NCBI GenBank assembly: GCA_020438845.1
Contig: JAGQTV010000106.1
Coordinates: 1-64,000 of the forward strand
Reading direction: 5' to 3'
DNA: 64,000 nt
Source: Mycobacterium sp.
GTDB lineage: Bacteria; Actinomycetota; Actinomycetes; Mycobacteriales; Mycobacteriaceae
The notes beneath the pieces were generated by a model that was given only the letters and a program-made list of their open reading frames with translations, was not told the origin of the DNA and did no database searches. The stretch's first letter is position 1. The number at the start of each line of letters is the position of its first letter. Shown here piece by piece: positions 15,634 to 26,723 of this stretch. The position numbers and the translations under genes are program-made.

Positions 15634-16929
15634 TCACGAAAACACGAAATACCGCAGCCAGACGTAGGGCGCCGACAGCGCGATGGTCAAAGCGGTGACT
15701 ACGGCACCCTTGCGGGTGAACTCCCAGAAACTGATCGGGTGTCCCTCCCGCGCTGCAATACCCAACATCACCACGTTGGCGCTGGCGCCGACTGCAGTGA
15801 GGTTGCCACCGAAGTCGGCCCCCATCGCCAGCGACCACCACAATGCTTGGCCGTGAACGGGATTGGCGACGGTTGCCGCCAGATCGGCCACTACGGGACT
15901 CATGGTCGCGACGTAGGGGATGTTGTCGATGATGCCCGACAACAAGGCAGAAACCACCAGGATCGCCATGGCTGCCAACAGCGCGTTGCCCCCGGTGGCG
16001 TTGCCCGCGAAATGGGCGAGTTGGCTGATCACGCCCGTCTTGACCAATGCCCCGACAAGAATGAACAGCCCGGCGAAGAACAGCAGGGTCTCCCACTCCA
16101 CGCTGTCGAGGTAGTGCTCCGGTTCGACTCCGGTGATGACGATCAGAGCCCCCGCACCGAGTAGGGCGGCCACCGCCGGTTCGACGTGGATGATCGAGTG
16201 AGCGATGAACGTGGCGAACACGGCCGTCAACACGATCGCGCACTTAACGAGGAGCCGGACGTCGCGGATCGCCTCCCGTTCGTTCAGCGCCATCACCTCA
16301 GCCACCCGTTCAGGCTCGACGCTGAACGAGCCGCGAAAGACCAGGGGAAGCAGCAGCAGGAATACCGCCAGGAGGATGATCACGAGTGGGGCCATATGCA
16401 CCAGGAAGTCATTGAAGGACAACCCGGCGCGGCTGGCGATGATGATGTTGGGGGGATCGCCCACCAGCGTCGCGGCTCCGCCGATGTTGGACGCGAAAAC
16501 CTCCGCGATCAGGAACGGGACGGGGTTGACCCCGAGGCGCTCACAGACCAGCAGCGTCACCGGGGCGATGAGCAGAACAGTGGTCACGTTGTCCAGGAGG
16601 GCCGAGGCGACTGCGGTGATCAACGCGAGCAGGATCATGACCCGCAGTGCAGAGCCCCCGGCCCGTTTCGATGCCCAGATAGCGGTGTACTCGAACACCC
16701 CGGTCTGACGCAGGACTCCGACGATCACCATCATGCCGAGCAGCAGAAAGATGACGTTCCAGTCGATGCCGGTCTCATGGGAGTAGAACATGTCGTCGGC
16801 ACTGGCGATCCCGGCACCGGCGATGACGGCCGCACCGCCGAATGCCGCCTTGACCTTGTTGATGCGTTCGGTTGCGATCAGCAGATAGGCGACGATGAAA
16901 ACAACAAGTGCGAAGACGGCCACGATCAC
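15634..16929 (-). CDS. SLC13/ArsB-NhaD-type permease
   Basis: 431 residues, nearly all transmembrane helices (about 11-12). Signature segments are [41 protein letters not shown] and [18 protein letters not shown], the duplicated GDPPN/GANxG-type motifs of the ion transporter superfamily (ArsB, NhaD, CitM, DASS). The transported ion or acid cannot be told: arsenite, Na+/H+ or a dicarboxylate are possible. The start is a GTG with GGGAA closely upstream. It follows the CBS-domain gene by 10 bp and precedes the broken ABM gene, so the three form one operon. Confidence 0.85.
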   Translation of the reverse strand: MIVAVFALVVFIVAYLLIATERINKVKAAFGGAAVIAGAGIASADDMFYSHETGIDWNVIFLLLGMMVIVGVLRQTGVFEYTAIWASKRAGGSALRVMILLALITAVASALLDNVTTVLLIAPVTLLVCERLGVNPVPFLIAEVFASNIGGAATLVGDPPNIIIASRAGLSFNDFLVHMAPLVIILLAVFLLLLPLVFRGSFSVEPERVAEVMALNEREAIRDVRLLVKCAIVLTAVFATFIAHSIIHVEPAVAALLGAGALIVITGVEPEHYLDSVEWETLLFFAGLFILVGALVKTGVISQLAHFAGNATGGNALLAAMAILVVSALLSGIIDNIPYVATMSPVVADLAATVANPVHGQALWWSLAMGADFGGNLTAVGASANVVMLGIAAREGHPISFWEFTRKGAVVTALTIALSAPYVWLRYFVFS

Positions 16930-16939
16930 TTCCCGCTTG

Positions 16940-17386
16940 TCATTGGTTGTTCAGAGCGACTTCCAACAGTCGGGAGGCCGTAATGATGCCGATGAGTCTG
17001 TCATCGGCGACCACGGCGGCCAGGGGGCAGTGCTCCCGGGCCATCACTGCAGCTACCTCGATGATGGTGTCGTCGGCGTTCACCCTCGCCAACTTCGGCG
17101 GTGCCGTCGCCAGCGCCTCTTTGACCGACTTGCCCTTCAACCTCGCTGCAACGCGGTCCGCGGTGAGTTCGCCGACCACTCCGGCCAACGCCGGATCATC
17201 CTGCACGTAAGCCGGTACCAACAGGCGAACGACCTGCGAGGCGGGCACAATCTGCAGCGGCCTGCCTGCCGGATCGGTGATCACCAGACCAGGAAGTTGA
17301 TGCTCGGCGATCAATCGGACCGCCTCGATTGCGTCGGAGTCGGACCGGACCATCGGAAACTCTTCAGCGATTTGCTCGGCGCGCAC
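16940..17386 (-). CDS. CBS-domain protein
   Basis: 148 residues with a tandem CBS pair: repeat 1 about residues 1-70 ([39 protein letters not shown]), repeat 2 about 90-148 ([37 protein letters not shown]). CBS pairs bind adenosine nucleotides and gate transporters or enzymes; sitting just ahead of the permease gene, it probably regulates that transporter. GTG at 17386 has AGGG 8 nt upstream and matches the expected domain edge; the frame stays open to a TTG at 17440. Confidence 0.8.
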   Translation of the reverse strand: MRAEQIAEEFPMVRSDSDAIEAVRLIAEHQLPGLVITDPAGRPLQIVPASQVVRLLVPAYVQDDPALAGVVGELTADRVAARLKGKSVKEALATAPPKLARVNADDTIIEVAAVMAREHCPLAAVVADDRLIGIITASRLLEVALNNQ

Positions 17387-17457
17387 ATCAGAAACCCTAG
17401 AGGTTGATCGCACAATGTGCGCCGAGGCTGGTGGAGACAAGCCCGAACCGACCGCCG

Positions 17458-18567
17458 CTAGCCCGCGGGCATCATCTCCGGAACGGGAGTCTCGACCGGA
17501 ATGGGAACCCCAACCCGGTTGCCGGGCGGCGGCGGTGCCGCGGGAGCCCCCGGCTCAGGAGCGGGTGCCGGCGGTGGCGCCGGAGGCGTGAAAGGCCGGA
17601 TGGAATCGGCCAGAGCCTTTGCCGCGACCGCATCGACCGGGTCCTTACCGGTGCCAAGCCACACCACGAACCAACGGTTGCTGGGCTGGTTGCGGTTAGC
17701 GCCTGCCGTGCCGACGACGCCGGCCCAAATCTGACCGTTGGGCTTGTTGGTGTCAGTGAACTTCACCTCGTACGAGGAGAAGGATCCGGGCATGTCGGCA
17801 GCTTGCAAAGGACCGGTCTGCTGGTTGATCCGCGTTCCGGGGAACGGCATGAAGAACTCGCCCATGTCGGACGCCAGACGGACTGCGGACTTGGCGTTGT
17901 CGGCCTCGGCGCCCGCGAAGAGCTTCAGGTCCAACCGGCCCAGCAGGATGCTGGTGTCGTTGGCGGTCGGCCCGGGCTGGCCGTTGATTCCGGGCCCGCT
18001 CTGCTTGAGCAGCAGTGCCTGGCCGTAGCTGAGCCGCGACGCGTCGGCCACCTCCCAGCCACCGGGTACCACGTAGCTGAAGCCGCCGGCAGCGTTGTTG
18101 ACCCGGCCGGCGTCGGGGGCCGGAGCGGGTGGCGGCGGCGCGTTGGGGTCGGCTGGGGGCGGGGGCGGCGCATTGGGATCCGCCGGGGGCGGAACTGGAG
18201 CATTGGGATCCGCCGGGGGCGGGGGCGGCGCATTGGGATCCGCCGGGGGCGGAACTGGAGCATTGGGATCCGCCGGGGGCGGTGGCGGCGCATTGGGATC
18301 CGCTGGGGGCGGAACTGGGGCATTGGGATCCGCCGGCGGCGCCGGCGCAGGTGCAGGCGCGTTGGGATCAGCGGGTGCCGCGGGCGCGGGTGCAGCAGCG
18401 TCCGATGGCGGTGGGGCCGCCGTGGTGGCGGGCGGTGCGGGTGGCACGGGGTCGGCGAAAGCCGTTGTGCACGGTAGGGCGATGGTGACGGCACTCAAAC
18501 CAGCCATTGCAGTGGCGGCCAGGGCTGTCAGCACGCCCGGACGGAAAGTCGGGTCCGGCTGCGACAT
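17458..18567 (-). CDS. apa: Apa-like alanine/proline-rich secreted glycoprotein (fibronectin attachment protein)
   Basis: 369 residues. A signal peptide ([27 protein letters not shown]) leads into a Pro/Ala-rich region, then a globular domain from about residue 145 ([63 protein letters not shown]) and a Pro-rich tail. This is the layout of M. tuberculosis Apa/ModD, a mannosylated secreted adhesin that binds fibronectin. The proline region here contains strictly repeated ADPNAP(V/P)PPP decapeptides (18135-18370). The ATG at 18567 is 6 nt from a TAGGTT -10, indicating a leaderless mRNA independent of the upstream modC gene. Confidence 0.92.
   Translation of the reverse strand: MSQPDPTFRPGVLTALAATAMAGLSAVTIALPCTTAFADPVPPAPPATTAAPPPSDAAAPAPAAPADPNAPAPAPAPPADPNAPVPPPADPNAPPPPPADPNAPVPPPADPNAPPPPPADPNAPVPPPADPNAPPPPPADPNAPPPPAPAPDAGRVNNAAGGFSYVVPGGWEVADASRLSYGQALLLKQSGPGINGQPGPTANDTSILLGRLDLKLFAGAEADNAKSAVRLASDMGEFFMPFPGTRINQQTGPLQAADMPGSFSSYEVKFTDTNKPNGQIWAGVVGTAGANRNQPSNRWFVVWLGTGKDPVDAVAAKALADSIRPFTPPAPPPAPAPEPGAPAAPPPPGNRVGVPIPVETPVPEMMPAG
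18135..18370. repeat. 60-bp tandem repeat in apa
   Basis: A 30-bp unit alternates between two versions, giving a 60-bp higher-order period that repeats about three and a half times. It encodes [10 protein letters not shown] and [10 protein letters not shown] in alternation. The units are almost identical at nucleotide level (each carries GGATCCGC), pointing to recent expansion. Confidence 0.85.
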
Positions 18568-18573
18568 GCCCAA

Positions 18574-18579
18574 AACCTA
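18574..18579 (-). promoter_or_regulatory. -10 hexamer of apa
   Basis: TAGGTT on the minus strand, separated by 6 nt from the apa ATG at 18567. Confidence 0.45.
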
Positions 18580-18610
18580 CCGCGTTACGGCTGTGACGCA
18601 AACGTCCTGG

Positions 18611-19750
18611 TCAATCGTGTCGGCCTGCGGGTTCACCCTGCGCGGCGCGAGCGGGATGCAACCTGACCTCCTGGGTCTTGACTGAGAACCACACAGCCTC
18701 ACCGACAGCCAGCCTGAGATCGGTGGCTGCCTCCTGAGTGATGTCTGCGGCAAGTCCGGGGGCACCGTCGGGCTGGTCGGCGCTTCGCACCCGCACCACG
18801 TCCCCACTGACCTCGAGTCCGTCGACCCTCACCCGGATGCGGTTACGGGGGCTTCCGTGGGGCTGGTCGCGGAACACTGCGACAGCGGACGGCGAAAACA
18901 CCGCCACCGCTTCCTGGCCCGCCGAGAAGGTTTCGTCGACGTGAAGTCCGTGCCAGATCTGACCACCGGCGGAGTGCAGGGTTCCATCGCCGACGAGTAT
19001 CCCGCTGATCAAATTGACTCCGGCGAACCGGGCCGCGAAGCGACTGCGCGGCGCGGCCAGGACCGCCCGGGCGGTGCCGGCTTCGGCAACCCTGCCACCC
19101 TCGATCACCAGAACCCGGTCCGCCAGGGCAAGAACGTCGAGCAGATCGTGGGTGATCAGAATCACCGGGCTCCCCTGAGCCATCACCGTGCCGAGCACAG
19201 CGCGCAGCGCAGCCGCACCGGCAACATCCAGACCGGCCAGCGGCTCGTCGAGCACCAGAACGTCGGGTTCGGCCGCCAGCGCGCGGGCGATCGCCACGCG
19301 CTGCGCCTGCCCACCGGACAGTTCATCCGGCCGGCGGGATGCCAACTCGGCCACGCCGACAGTCTCCAGCCAGGACCGGGCCGCCCGGCGGGATTCGAGG
19401 CGGGACCGGGCTCGGAGACGGGCGGCGAACACGACATTTCCCAAGACGCTGAGGTGCGGGAACAGCAGCGGGTTCTGTGACAACAAGCCGACACGGCGCT
19501 CGTGAGGGGGAACCTGTAGGCCCCGCCGGGTGTCGGTCACGGTCCGGTTCCCTACCCGCACCACCGCTTCGTCGGCGCGCACGATTCCTGCGATCACCGC
19601 CGCGACGGTTGATTTTCCCGCGCCGTTGGGCCCGAGGACGGCGAGAACCTCGCCGGGCGCGACGGAGAACCGCACATCCAGATCGCGGCTGGCCAGCTGG
19701 GCGCTCACCTCCAGGCCGGGCCAGGCCTGATGGCCGACGGCGGCGGTCAC
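18611..19750 (-). CDS. modC: molybdate ABC transporter ATP-binding protein
   Basis: 379 residues. ABC ATPase motifs: Walker [10 protein letters not shown], signature [15 protein letters not shown], Walker [13 protein letters not shown], switch His in ILITHD. A C-terminal TOBE (molybdate-binding) domain spans about residues 290-365. The GTG at 19750 overlaps the modB stop (GTGA), so modB-modC are translationally coupled. With ModB it would drive molybdate uptake, but no modA binding-protein gene is present here. Specificity rests on domain layout and synteny with Rv1859. Confidence 0.88.
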   Translation of the reverse strand: MTAAVGHQAWPGLEVSAQLASRDLDVRFSVAPGEVLAVLGPNGAGKSTVAAVIAGIVRADEAVVRVGNRTVTDTRRGLQVPPHERRVGLLSQNPLLFPHLSVLGNVVFAARLRARSRLESRRAARSWLETVGVAELASRRPDELSGGQAQRVAIARALAAEPDVLVLDEPLAGLDVAGAAALRAVLGTVMAQGSPVILITHDLLDVLALADRVLVIEGGRVAEAGTARAVLAAPRSRFAARFAGVNLISGILVGDGTLHSAGGQIWHGLHVDETFSAGQEAVAVFSPSAVAVFRDQPHGSPRNRIRVRVDGLEVSGDVVRVRSADQPDGAPGLAADITQEAATDLRLAVGEAVWFSVKTQEVRLHPARAAQGEPAGRHD

Positions 19751-20535
19751 CGGGCGGTCCAGCCGGCGAGGCGGCGGGTACCGACGCCCACGACGATCAG
19801 CGCTGCCACCCCGACCAGCAGGATTGACAACGCTATGGCCGCCTCGGGGTCGCCCTCGCGCTGTAAGTAGATCTCCAATGGCAGGGTCCGGGTGATCCCC
19901 TGCCGGGAGCCGGCGAATGTCAGGGTGGCGCCGAACTCCCCCAGCGCGCGGGCGAACGCCAGCACTGCGCCCGACGACAGCCCGGGGGCCAGCAGTGGCA
20001 ATGTCACCCGCCACCACACCAGCCCCGGCGGCGCTCCCAGCGTTGCGGCCACCACTTCGTAGCCGCCCCCGGCGGTACGCGCTGTCCCCTCCAAAGCAAC
20101 GACGAGAAACGGCAGCGACACAAAGGTCTGTGCCAGCACCACCGCGGTCGTGGTGAAGGCGATCCTGATCCCGGCGCCCTCCAGATAATGGCCCAACAAC
20201 CCGAGTCGGCCGAAGGTGTACAGCAGGGCGAGGCCTCCGACGACGGGCGGCAACACCAGCGGTAGCAGGATTAACGACCGCAGAATCCTGATCAGAAGGC
20301 CGCTGTGGCGGGCGAGGACCAGAGCCAGAGGAACCCCGAACAACAGGCACAGCACGGTGCTGGCCGCGGCAGTGCGCAGACTCAGCAGTAAGGCGGCCTG
20401 CGACGCGGGGCTGGTGACAAGCGAGCCGAAGTGGGACCAGTCCACCTTCAGCGCCATCACGACAAGTGGCAGGACGATGAAGGCCAAGCCCGCCGCGGCA
20501 GGCAGGTAGACCCAGCGCGGAAGCCCGGCGGTCAT
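19747..20535 (-). CDS. modB: molybdate ABC transporter permease
   Basis: 262 residues with about six transmembrane helices and the permease EAA loop [30 protein letters not shown] that contacts Mod[18 protein letters not shown] is typical of ModB permeases. The ATG follows a TAGCGT hexamer by 7 nt, so the transcript appears to begin at the modB start codon. In M. tuberculosis modA precedes modB; here the only upstream DNA is a 93-bp divergent promoter region shared with an F420-type oxidoreductase gene. Confidence 0.88.
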   Translation of the reverse strand: MTAGLPRWVYLPAAAGLAFIVLPLVVMALKVDWSHFGSLVTSPASQAALLLSLRTAAASTVLCLLFGVPLALVLARHSGLLIRILRSLILLPLVLPPVVGGLALLYTFGRLGLLGHYLEGAGIRIAFTTTAVVLAQTFVSLPFLVVALEGTARTAGGGYEVVAATLGAPPGLVWWRVTLPLLAPGLSSGAVLAFARALGEFGATLTFAGSRQGITRTLPLEIYLQREGDPEAAIALSILLVGVAALIVVGVGTRRLAGWTAR

Positions 20536-20542
20536 GGTGCTG

Positions 20543-20548
20543 ACGCTA
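20543..20548 (-). promoter_or_regulatory. -10 hexamer of modB
   Basis: TAGCGT, 7 nt before the modB ATG at 20535; consistent with a leaderless modBC transcript. Confidence 0.45.
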
Positions 20549-20616
20549 CCGGCGGGTCGTCAGCTCCTTGCCGAGAGTCGATTCGCCCGGCAGGCCGAAG
20601 GATGCCGGTCGGCGGC

Positions 20617-20622
20617 TAATGT
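20617..20622 (+). promoter_or_regulatory. -10 hexamer of the LLM oxidoreductase gene
   Basis: TAATGT, 6 nt before the GTG at 20629. Confidence 0.45.
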
Positions 20623-20628
20623 CGGGTC

Positions 20629-21546
20629 GTGACCATTCGACTCGGCCTGCAAATCCCGAATTTTTCTTACGGCACCGGCGTCACAGAATTGTTCCCGACC
20701 GTCATCGCCCAGGCCCTGGAGGCCGAGGCCGCCGGCTTCGACGCCGTTTTCGTGATGGACCACTTCTACCAGTTGCCCATGCTCGGTGCGCCGGAGGAAC
20801 CGATGCTGGAGGCCTACACGGCCCTGGGCGCGCTGGCCACCGCGACGAAGAAGGTAATGCTGGGTGCCCTTGTCACCGGCAACACCTATCGCAACCCGAC
20901 CCTGCTGGCCAAAGCCATCACCACACTCGACGTTGTCAGCGGCGGCCGAGCGGTACTGGGTATGGGCACCGGCTGGTTTGAACTCGAACACACCCAACTC
21001 GGTTTCGAATTCGGCACCTTCACCGATCGATTCGCCAAACTGGACGAGGCTTTGCAGATTCTCACCCCGATGATCGCCGGTGAGAGGGTGACCTTCGCCG
21101 GCCGGTACTACCGCACCGAGGAGGCCATCGCCGTTCCGCGCTTCCGCGACCGCATTCCGATGTTGATCGGCGGCAGCGGCGAAAAGAAGACGTTCGGCCT
21201 GGCTGCGCGGTATTTCGATCATCTCAACGTGATCGCTCCGTTCGGTGATCTACCCGGCAAGGTTGCCGCCTTGCGACGCCGGTGTGCCGAGGTCGAGCGC
21301 AATCCCGCGACGCTGGAAACCAGCGTGCTGCTCACCGTGGTGCCCGATCCCGCGTTCACCGATGACATGGTTCCGCCCCCGATGCGCGGGCGGGTGGCCG
21401 TGGGCAGTCCGGAGCGGATCGCCGAAACTGTCGGGGCCAATGTGGTCGATGCCGGTATCGACGGGGTGATCGTCAACCTCCCCCGCTACGTTCCGGGTTC
21501 GATCGCCCGGATCGGCGCCACGCTGCGCGAAGTTGTCGGCGCATAA
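20629..21546 (+). CDS. LLM-class (F420-dependent type) oxidoreductase
   Basis: 305 residues of luciferase-like monooxygenase fold: LGLQIPNFSY at the N-terminus, AAGFDAVFVMDHF, LGALVTGNTYRNPTLLAKAITTLDVVSGGRAVLGMGTGW (a hallmark stretch, here broken by line length: LLAKAITTLDVVSGGRAVLG), and PMLIGGSGEKKTFGLAARY. Mycobacterial members mostly use F420 as hydride carrier. Synteny points to Rv1855c. The GTG start is 6 nt downstream of TAATGT, indicating a leaderless mRNA. Substrate unknown. Confidence 0.88.
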   Translation: MTIRLGLQIPNFSYGTGVTELFPTVIAQALEAEAAGFDAVFVMDHFYQLPMLGAPEEPMLEAYTALGALATATKKVMLGALVTGNTYRNPTLLAKAITTLDVVSGGRAVLGMGTGWFELEHTQLGFEFGTFTDRFAKLDEALQILTPMIAGERVTFAGRYYRTEEAIAVPRFRDRIPMLIGGSGEKKTFGLAARYFDHLNVIAPFGDLPGKVAALRRRCAEVERNPATLETSVLLTVVPDPAFTDDMVPPPMRGRVAVGSPERIAETVGANVVDAGIDGVIVNLPRYVPGSIARIGATLREVVGA

Positions 21547-21638
21547 GTTATTGAGGGCCTAAACCGTCGACTCGCGCGACACACAGACTCCCGGCGACTA
21601 CGGTAGTGACGTTTACAGGCACTAGTTCGGGAGCGACG

Positions 21639-23015
<1,377 letters not shown>

Positions 23016-23027
23016 CAGTCGTTCGCC

Positions 23028-23033
23028 TAGCAT
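23028..23033 (+). promoter_or_regulatory. -10 hexamer of the hemophore-like gene
   Basis: TAGCAT, 7 nt before the ATG at 23041. Confidence 0.4.
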
Positions 23034-23040
23034 GGGGGAC

Positions 23041-23406
23041 ATGGCAGTTGGACGGCTATCAATACGGGCTGGCGCGCTGATGTTGAGCGCCGGCATCGCC
23101 CTTCTCGGTGCTGGTCCAGCCGCCGCCGAACCACCGCCGGGATGCACGACGGCCGACATGACCGGCATCATGGCCGGCGTCTCGGCAGCAATGTCCGCCT
23201 ATTTGTTCGCCCATCCGGATGTGAACGCGTTCTTCACGGGCCTGCAGGGATTGCCGAAGGCCCAGGTCCGGAGCGAGACTGAGACTTACCTCAGCGCCAA
23301 CCCGGGTGTCCGTGCTGATCTGGACGCCATCCGGCAGCCGTCTTTGGACTTCCGCACCCGATGCAACCTTCCGCAACGTGCGTTGATCCTGGCCGACAAC
23401 CTCTAA
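23041..23406 (+). CDS. secreted hemophore-family (heme-binding) protein
   Basis: 121 residues. A Sec signal peptide (ALMLSAGIALLGAGPAAAE) is followed by a helical domain with two cysteines (PPPGCTTADM near the N-terminus and DFRTRCNLP near the C-terminus), expected to form a disulfide, and the segment SAYLFAHPDVNAFFTGLQG. This is the mycobacterial hemophore (Rv0203-like) family pattern. Heme binding is a family property, not visible here. The start at 23041 rather than an ATG 9 nt upstream is supported by a TAGCAT -10 at 7 nt. It lies between ndh and an orphan kinase on the same strand. Confidence 0.75.
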   Translation: MAVGRLSIRAGALMLSAGIALLGAGPAAAEPPPGCTTADMTGIMAGVSAAMSAYLFAHPDVNAFFTGLQGLPKAQVRSETETYLSANPGVRADLDAIRQPSLDFRTRCNLPQRALILADNL

Positions 23407-23416
23407 GCCCGTCCCG

Positions 23417-24778
23417 GTGTTCAAACCCGACGAACTCGTCTACCGAGCGCTGCAACGGCTGCCCATCCGAATGCTGTCGCTGCGCGCCATCGTGATTTTC
23501 GCCGCCCTGGCAGTGGTCGTTCTGGTCCTGACCCTCGGTACCTGGGTGTGGGTGGGTGTCACCAATGACCAGTACAGCCAGTTGGACCGTCGACTGGACT
23601 CGGTGAGCAGCCTGGGTGATCTGAGCACGCTGCTGTCCGGACCATCGGTGCCGGGCACGGCCAGCCCGGACGGCAGCCTGGCGCGCACCGTTCGGGTGGG
23701 CGGCATGGAGCGGTCGATGCCTCCTGGCGTGGTGCTGCCCGAACTGGCAAACGGATACGCCAACACGTCCATCGATGGCGTGGCGTACCGGGTCCGCACC
23801 TTCCCGGTCGCCGGCGCATCGATCGCGTTGGGAGCGCCGTTGGCCGAGACCCAGCGCCGGATTCGGGAGCTGCACTGGCGGGTGGTGCTCATCTGCGGCG
23901 GCGTCATCGTCGGCACTGTCCTGGTGGGCTGGCTCATCTCGCTGATCATGATCGACCCGTTCCGGTTGTTGGCTCAGCAGGCCCGTGCCATCAACGCCCA
24001 GTCCAAGCCTGAGGAGGTGCAGGTCCGTGGAGTCAGCGAAGCGGTAGAGATCGGGGAGGCGGTTGAGGGCATGCTCGCGCGAATCGGCGACGAGCAGGCG
24101 CGAACCAAGGCCGCACTCGAATCCGCCCGGGACTTCGCTGCCGTCGCCTCCCACGAACTGCGCACCCCGCTGACCGCGATGCGGACCAACCTCGAGGTGC
24201 TGTCCACCCTGGCGCTCGGCGACGAGCAGCGGAAAGAAGTCATCGGCGACACCATTCGGACACAGGCGAGGATCGAGGCCACCCTGACCGCTTTGGAACG
24301 GCTGGCCCAGGGCGAACTGACGACCGCCGACGATTTCGTGCCCTTCGACATCACCGAGCTCCTCGACCGAGCCGCCCACGACGCCGAACGGACCTATCCG
24401 GACCTACGGGTGTCCCTGGTGCCCTCGCCGGCAGTGCTGATGGTGGGACTGCCGGTCGGCCTGCGCCTGGTGATCGACAATGCGATCGCCAACGCAGTCC
24501 GGCACGGCGCAGCCACCGAGGTGCGAATGGCCGTGAGCAGCTCCGCTGACGGCGTCGAGGTCACCATCGACGACGACGGAACCGGAGTCCCCGAAGATGA
24601 ACGCGCCACGGTTTTCGAACGATTCGCCCGCGGATCGACGGCGTCGCGTTCCGGGTCCGGACTGGGACTGGCGCTGGTCGCCCAGCAAGCCGAATTACAC
24701 GGTGGCGCAGCCTCTTTGGGGACGAGCCCGCTCGGCGGAGCTCGGTTGTCGCTGAAGTTGGCCGGACGGTACGAGTAG
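23417..24778 (+). CDS. PrrB-like sensor histidine kinase, orphan
   Basis: 453 residues. Two transmembrane helices (about 23-45 and 155-180) flank an extracellular sensor of about 110 residues; then HAMP, a HisKA domain with SHELRTPLTAMRTNLEVLS (phospho-His) and a HATPase domain with DNAIANAV, DDDGTGVP and SGSGLGLALVAQQA. From memory, the kinase core is very close to M. tuberculosis PrrB, while the sensor differs. No response regulator lies nearby, so it may act on a regulator encoded elsewhere, such as PrrA. The start is a GTG 10 bp after the hemophore-like gene, implying co-transcription. Confidence 0.88.
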   Translation: MFKPDELVYRALQRLPIRMLSLRAIVIFAALAVVVLVLTLGTWVWVGVTNDQYSQLDRRLDSVSSLGDLSTLLSGPSVPGTASPDGSLARTVRVGGMERSMPPGVVLPELANGYANTSIDGVAYRVRTFPVAGASIALGAPLAETQRRIRELHWRVVLICGGVIVGTVLVGWLISLIMIDPFRLLAQQARAINAQSKPEEVQVRGVSEAVEIGEAVEGMLARIGDEQARTKAALESARDFAAVASHELRTPLTAMRTNLEVLSTLALGDEQRKEVIGDTIRTQARIEATLTALERLAQGELTTADDFVPFDITELLDRAAHDAERTYPDLRVSLVPSPAVLMVGLPVGLRLVIDNAIANAVRHGAATEVRMAVSSSADGVEVTIDDDGTGVPEDERATVFERFARGSTASRSGSGLGLALVAQQAELHGGAASLGTSPLGGARLSLKLAGRYE

Positions 24779-24784
24779 ACGCTC

Positions 24785-25219
24785 TCAGCCGGTGAGGTTC
24801 TGCAGCCGCACCTGGCCCCGGGCGATCAGCCGTTCGGCCTCGTCACGGATCACTACCAGCCACAGTTGCTGGCTCCGGCCACGGTGTAACGGCTCGGACA
24901 CCCCGAAGGCGGTGCCTTCGCTCATTGCACGCAGGAAGTCCGTGTTGTTGTTGACACCCACCACGTTGCCCTTTCCGGAGCCGCCCCCGGACGAAAACTC
25001 AGTGCTGGACAGCCACAGGTAGGCCGACACACTGGCCATCGACTCCACCATCGAGCACCAGACACCGCCGTGCACAATCCCCATCGGTTGGGTCAACGTG
25101 GGTTTGACCTGGAGTTGCGCCCGTACACCGTTGGGCGTCAGCTCGGTGTAGACCAAGCCGAGTTCCCGGTCGAACGGGGCGTCCGACGGGTCAGGAATTG
25201 AGGGCTTATCCAAAGTCAC
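24785..25219 (-). CDS. PaaI-type acyl-CoA thioesterase (Rv1847-like)
   Basis: 144 residues with the hot-dog thioesterase signature PMGIVHGGVWCSMVESMASVSA, where the HGG turn and the acidic residue on the long helix form the active site. It probably hydrolyses short or aromatic acyl-CoA esters. GTG start. It is convergent with the PrrB-like kinase gene (6 bp between stops) and divergent from blaI. Confidence 0.85.
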   Translation of the reverse strand: MTLDKPSIPDPSDAPFDRELGLVYTELTPNGVRAQLQVKPTLTQPMGIVHGGVWCSMVESMASVSAYLWLSSTEFSSGGGSGKGNVVGVNNNTDFLRAMSEGTAFGVSEPLHRGRSQQLWLVVIRDEAERLIARGQVRLQNLTG

Positions 25220-25365
25220 TCGTCTGTGTTTACACCCCTCCGCCGGTCCTCCCCCTCCCGGGGCGCGGAACTATGTCGCGGCGCTGGGAGTTAACCATTC
25301 AAACCGGGTACGACGCTGGGTAGTAAACGCAGGTACGCTAGTCGCTGGAAGAAGTTGGACGAGGA

Positions 25366-25749
25366 ATGGCCAAAGTGAATCCGCTCGGCGAGCTGGAACG
25401 TGCAGTGATGGACCACCTGTGGGCCAGCGCTGAACCACAGACCGTCCGTCAGGTTCACGAGGCGCTGCTCAGCCAGCGCGAACTGGCCTACACCACGGTG
25501 ATGACGGTCCTGCAGCGACTGGCCAGAAAAAACCTAGTCGAGCAGATTCGCGACGATCGCGCGCATCAGTACGCCCCGACCCACGGCCCCGACGAATTGG
25601 TGGCAGGCCTGATGGTCGACGCCCTCCACCAGGCGGGCAACGCCGGTGACCGAGAGGCCGCGCTCATGCACTTTGTCGAACGGGTCGGCGCCGAGGATGC
25701 CGACGCGTTGCGGCGTGCCTTGGCCGAGTTGGAGGCAAAGAACCGCTGA
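25366..25749 (+). CDS. blaI: BlaI-family repressor
   Basis: 127 residues with a winged helix (LGELERAVMDHLWASAEPQTVRQVHEAL, AYTTVMTVLQRLARKNLVEQ) followed by a helical dimerisation part. In mycobacteria BlaI represses the beta-lactamase gene and its own locus and is inactivated on exposure to beta-lactams. The adjacent M56 peptidase gene completes the BlaI/BlaR-like pair. A GTAGTA half-site, typical of BlaI operators, lies at 25320-25325, but no full inverted repeat is evident. TACGCT at 25334-25339 may be the -10. Confidence 0.9.
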   Translation: MAKVNPLGELERAVMDHLWASAEPQTVRQVHEALLSQRELAYTTVMTVLQRLARKNLVEQIRDDRAHQYAPTHGPDELVAGLMVDALHQAGNAGDREAALMHFVERVGAEDADALRRALAELEAKNR

Positions 25750-25789
25750 AGCCTGGCGCCGTCGGACTGGCTGAGTAAGACTGTCTGGC

Positions 25790-26716
25790 GTGACCGCGCT
25801 GGCCTTCACCCTCCTGGCGTCATTGCTGGTCGGTCCGGTGCCTGCGGTGCTGGCGCGGGCGTCGTGGCCGATGCGCGCTCCCCGGGCGGCGGTCGTGCTG
25901 TGGCAGGCTATTGCCGCAGCGGCGGTGTTGTCCGCTTTCAGCGCCGGCTTGGCGGTGGCCTGTCGGCTGTTCGTGCCCGGCGCTGATGGGCGTCCCACCG
26001 CTAATCCAGCCGATGAAATCGCCGTGTTGGGCTGGCCGCTGTGGCTCGCTTCGGTGGTGGTCCTGGTGCTGACACTGGTGATCGGGGTGCGCCTGCTGGT
26101 GGCCGTGCTGCAGGTGGCGATCGCTACCCGGCGCCGCCGCGCCCACCATCGGATGGTGGTAGATCTGCTCGGCGATCACCGTGGCGATATGCACGGTGTG
26201 CGGGTGCTTCACGTTGCCGAGCCGTTGGCCTACTGCCTACCCGGAATGCGCAGCCGGGTGGTGCTGAGTGAGGGCACCCTGGCAGCACTGACCGACCTCG
26301 AACTGGTTGCGATCCTGCGGCATGAGCGGGCTCACCTGAGGGCCCGTCACGACATTGTCGTGGAGGCGTTTATCGCCGTACACACCGCGTTCCCGCGGTT
26401 CGTGCGCAGTGGGAGCGCACTCAACGCCGTGCGTCTGTTGGTCGAACTGCTCGCTGACGACGCCGCCGTGCGCGCTGCGGGACCCACTCCCCTGGCCCGG
26501 GCGTTGGTCGCCTGCGCGGCCGGTCCGACCCCCGCCGGAGCGCTCGCCGCCGGAGGCCCGACGACCGTTATCCGGGTGCGACGGCTGTCCGGGCCGCCCA
26601 ACAGTCTGCTCCTGGCCGCCGTCGCCTACTCGGCGGCCGCCGCTGTCCTGGTGCTACCGACCGTCGCCGTCGCGGTTCCCTGGCTCACCGAGCTGTACCG
26701 GCTGTTCCTGAACTGA
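25790..26716 (+). CDS. M56-family membrane peptidase (BlaR1/Rv1845c-like)
   Basis: 308 residues with several transmembrane helices and the zinc-protease motif HERAHLRARHD (HExxH) at about residue 178. The protein ends in a transmembrane helix and lacks the extracellular penicillin-binding domain of staphylococcal BlaR1, as in M. tuberculosis Rv1845c. It is expected to degrade BlaI when activated. It follows blaI by 40 bp with a GTG start. Confidence 0.85.
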   Translation: MTALAFTLLASLLVGPVPAVLARASWPMRAPRAAVVLWQAIAAAAVLSAFSAGLAVACRLFVPGADGRPTANPADEIAVLGWPLWLASVVVLVLTLVIGVRLLVAVLQVAIATRRRRAHHRMVVDLLGDHRGDMHGVRVLHVAEPLAYCLPGMRSRVVLSEGTLAALTDLELVAILRHERAHLRARHDIVVEAFIAVHTAFPRFVRSGSALNAVRLLVELLADDAAVRAAGPTPLARALVACAAGPTPAGALAAGGPTTVIRVRRLSGPPNSLLLAAVAYSAAAAVLVLPTVAVAVPWLTELYRLFLN

Positions 26717-26723
26717 AAATCCT

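Noticed and set aside
25320-25339. BlaI operator upstream of blaI
   Set aside because: Only one GTAGTA half-site is visible; no full inverted repeat, so not called as a separate feature.
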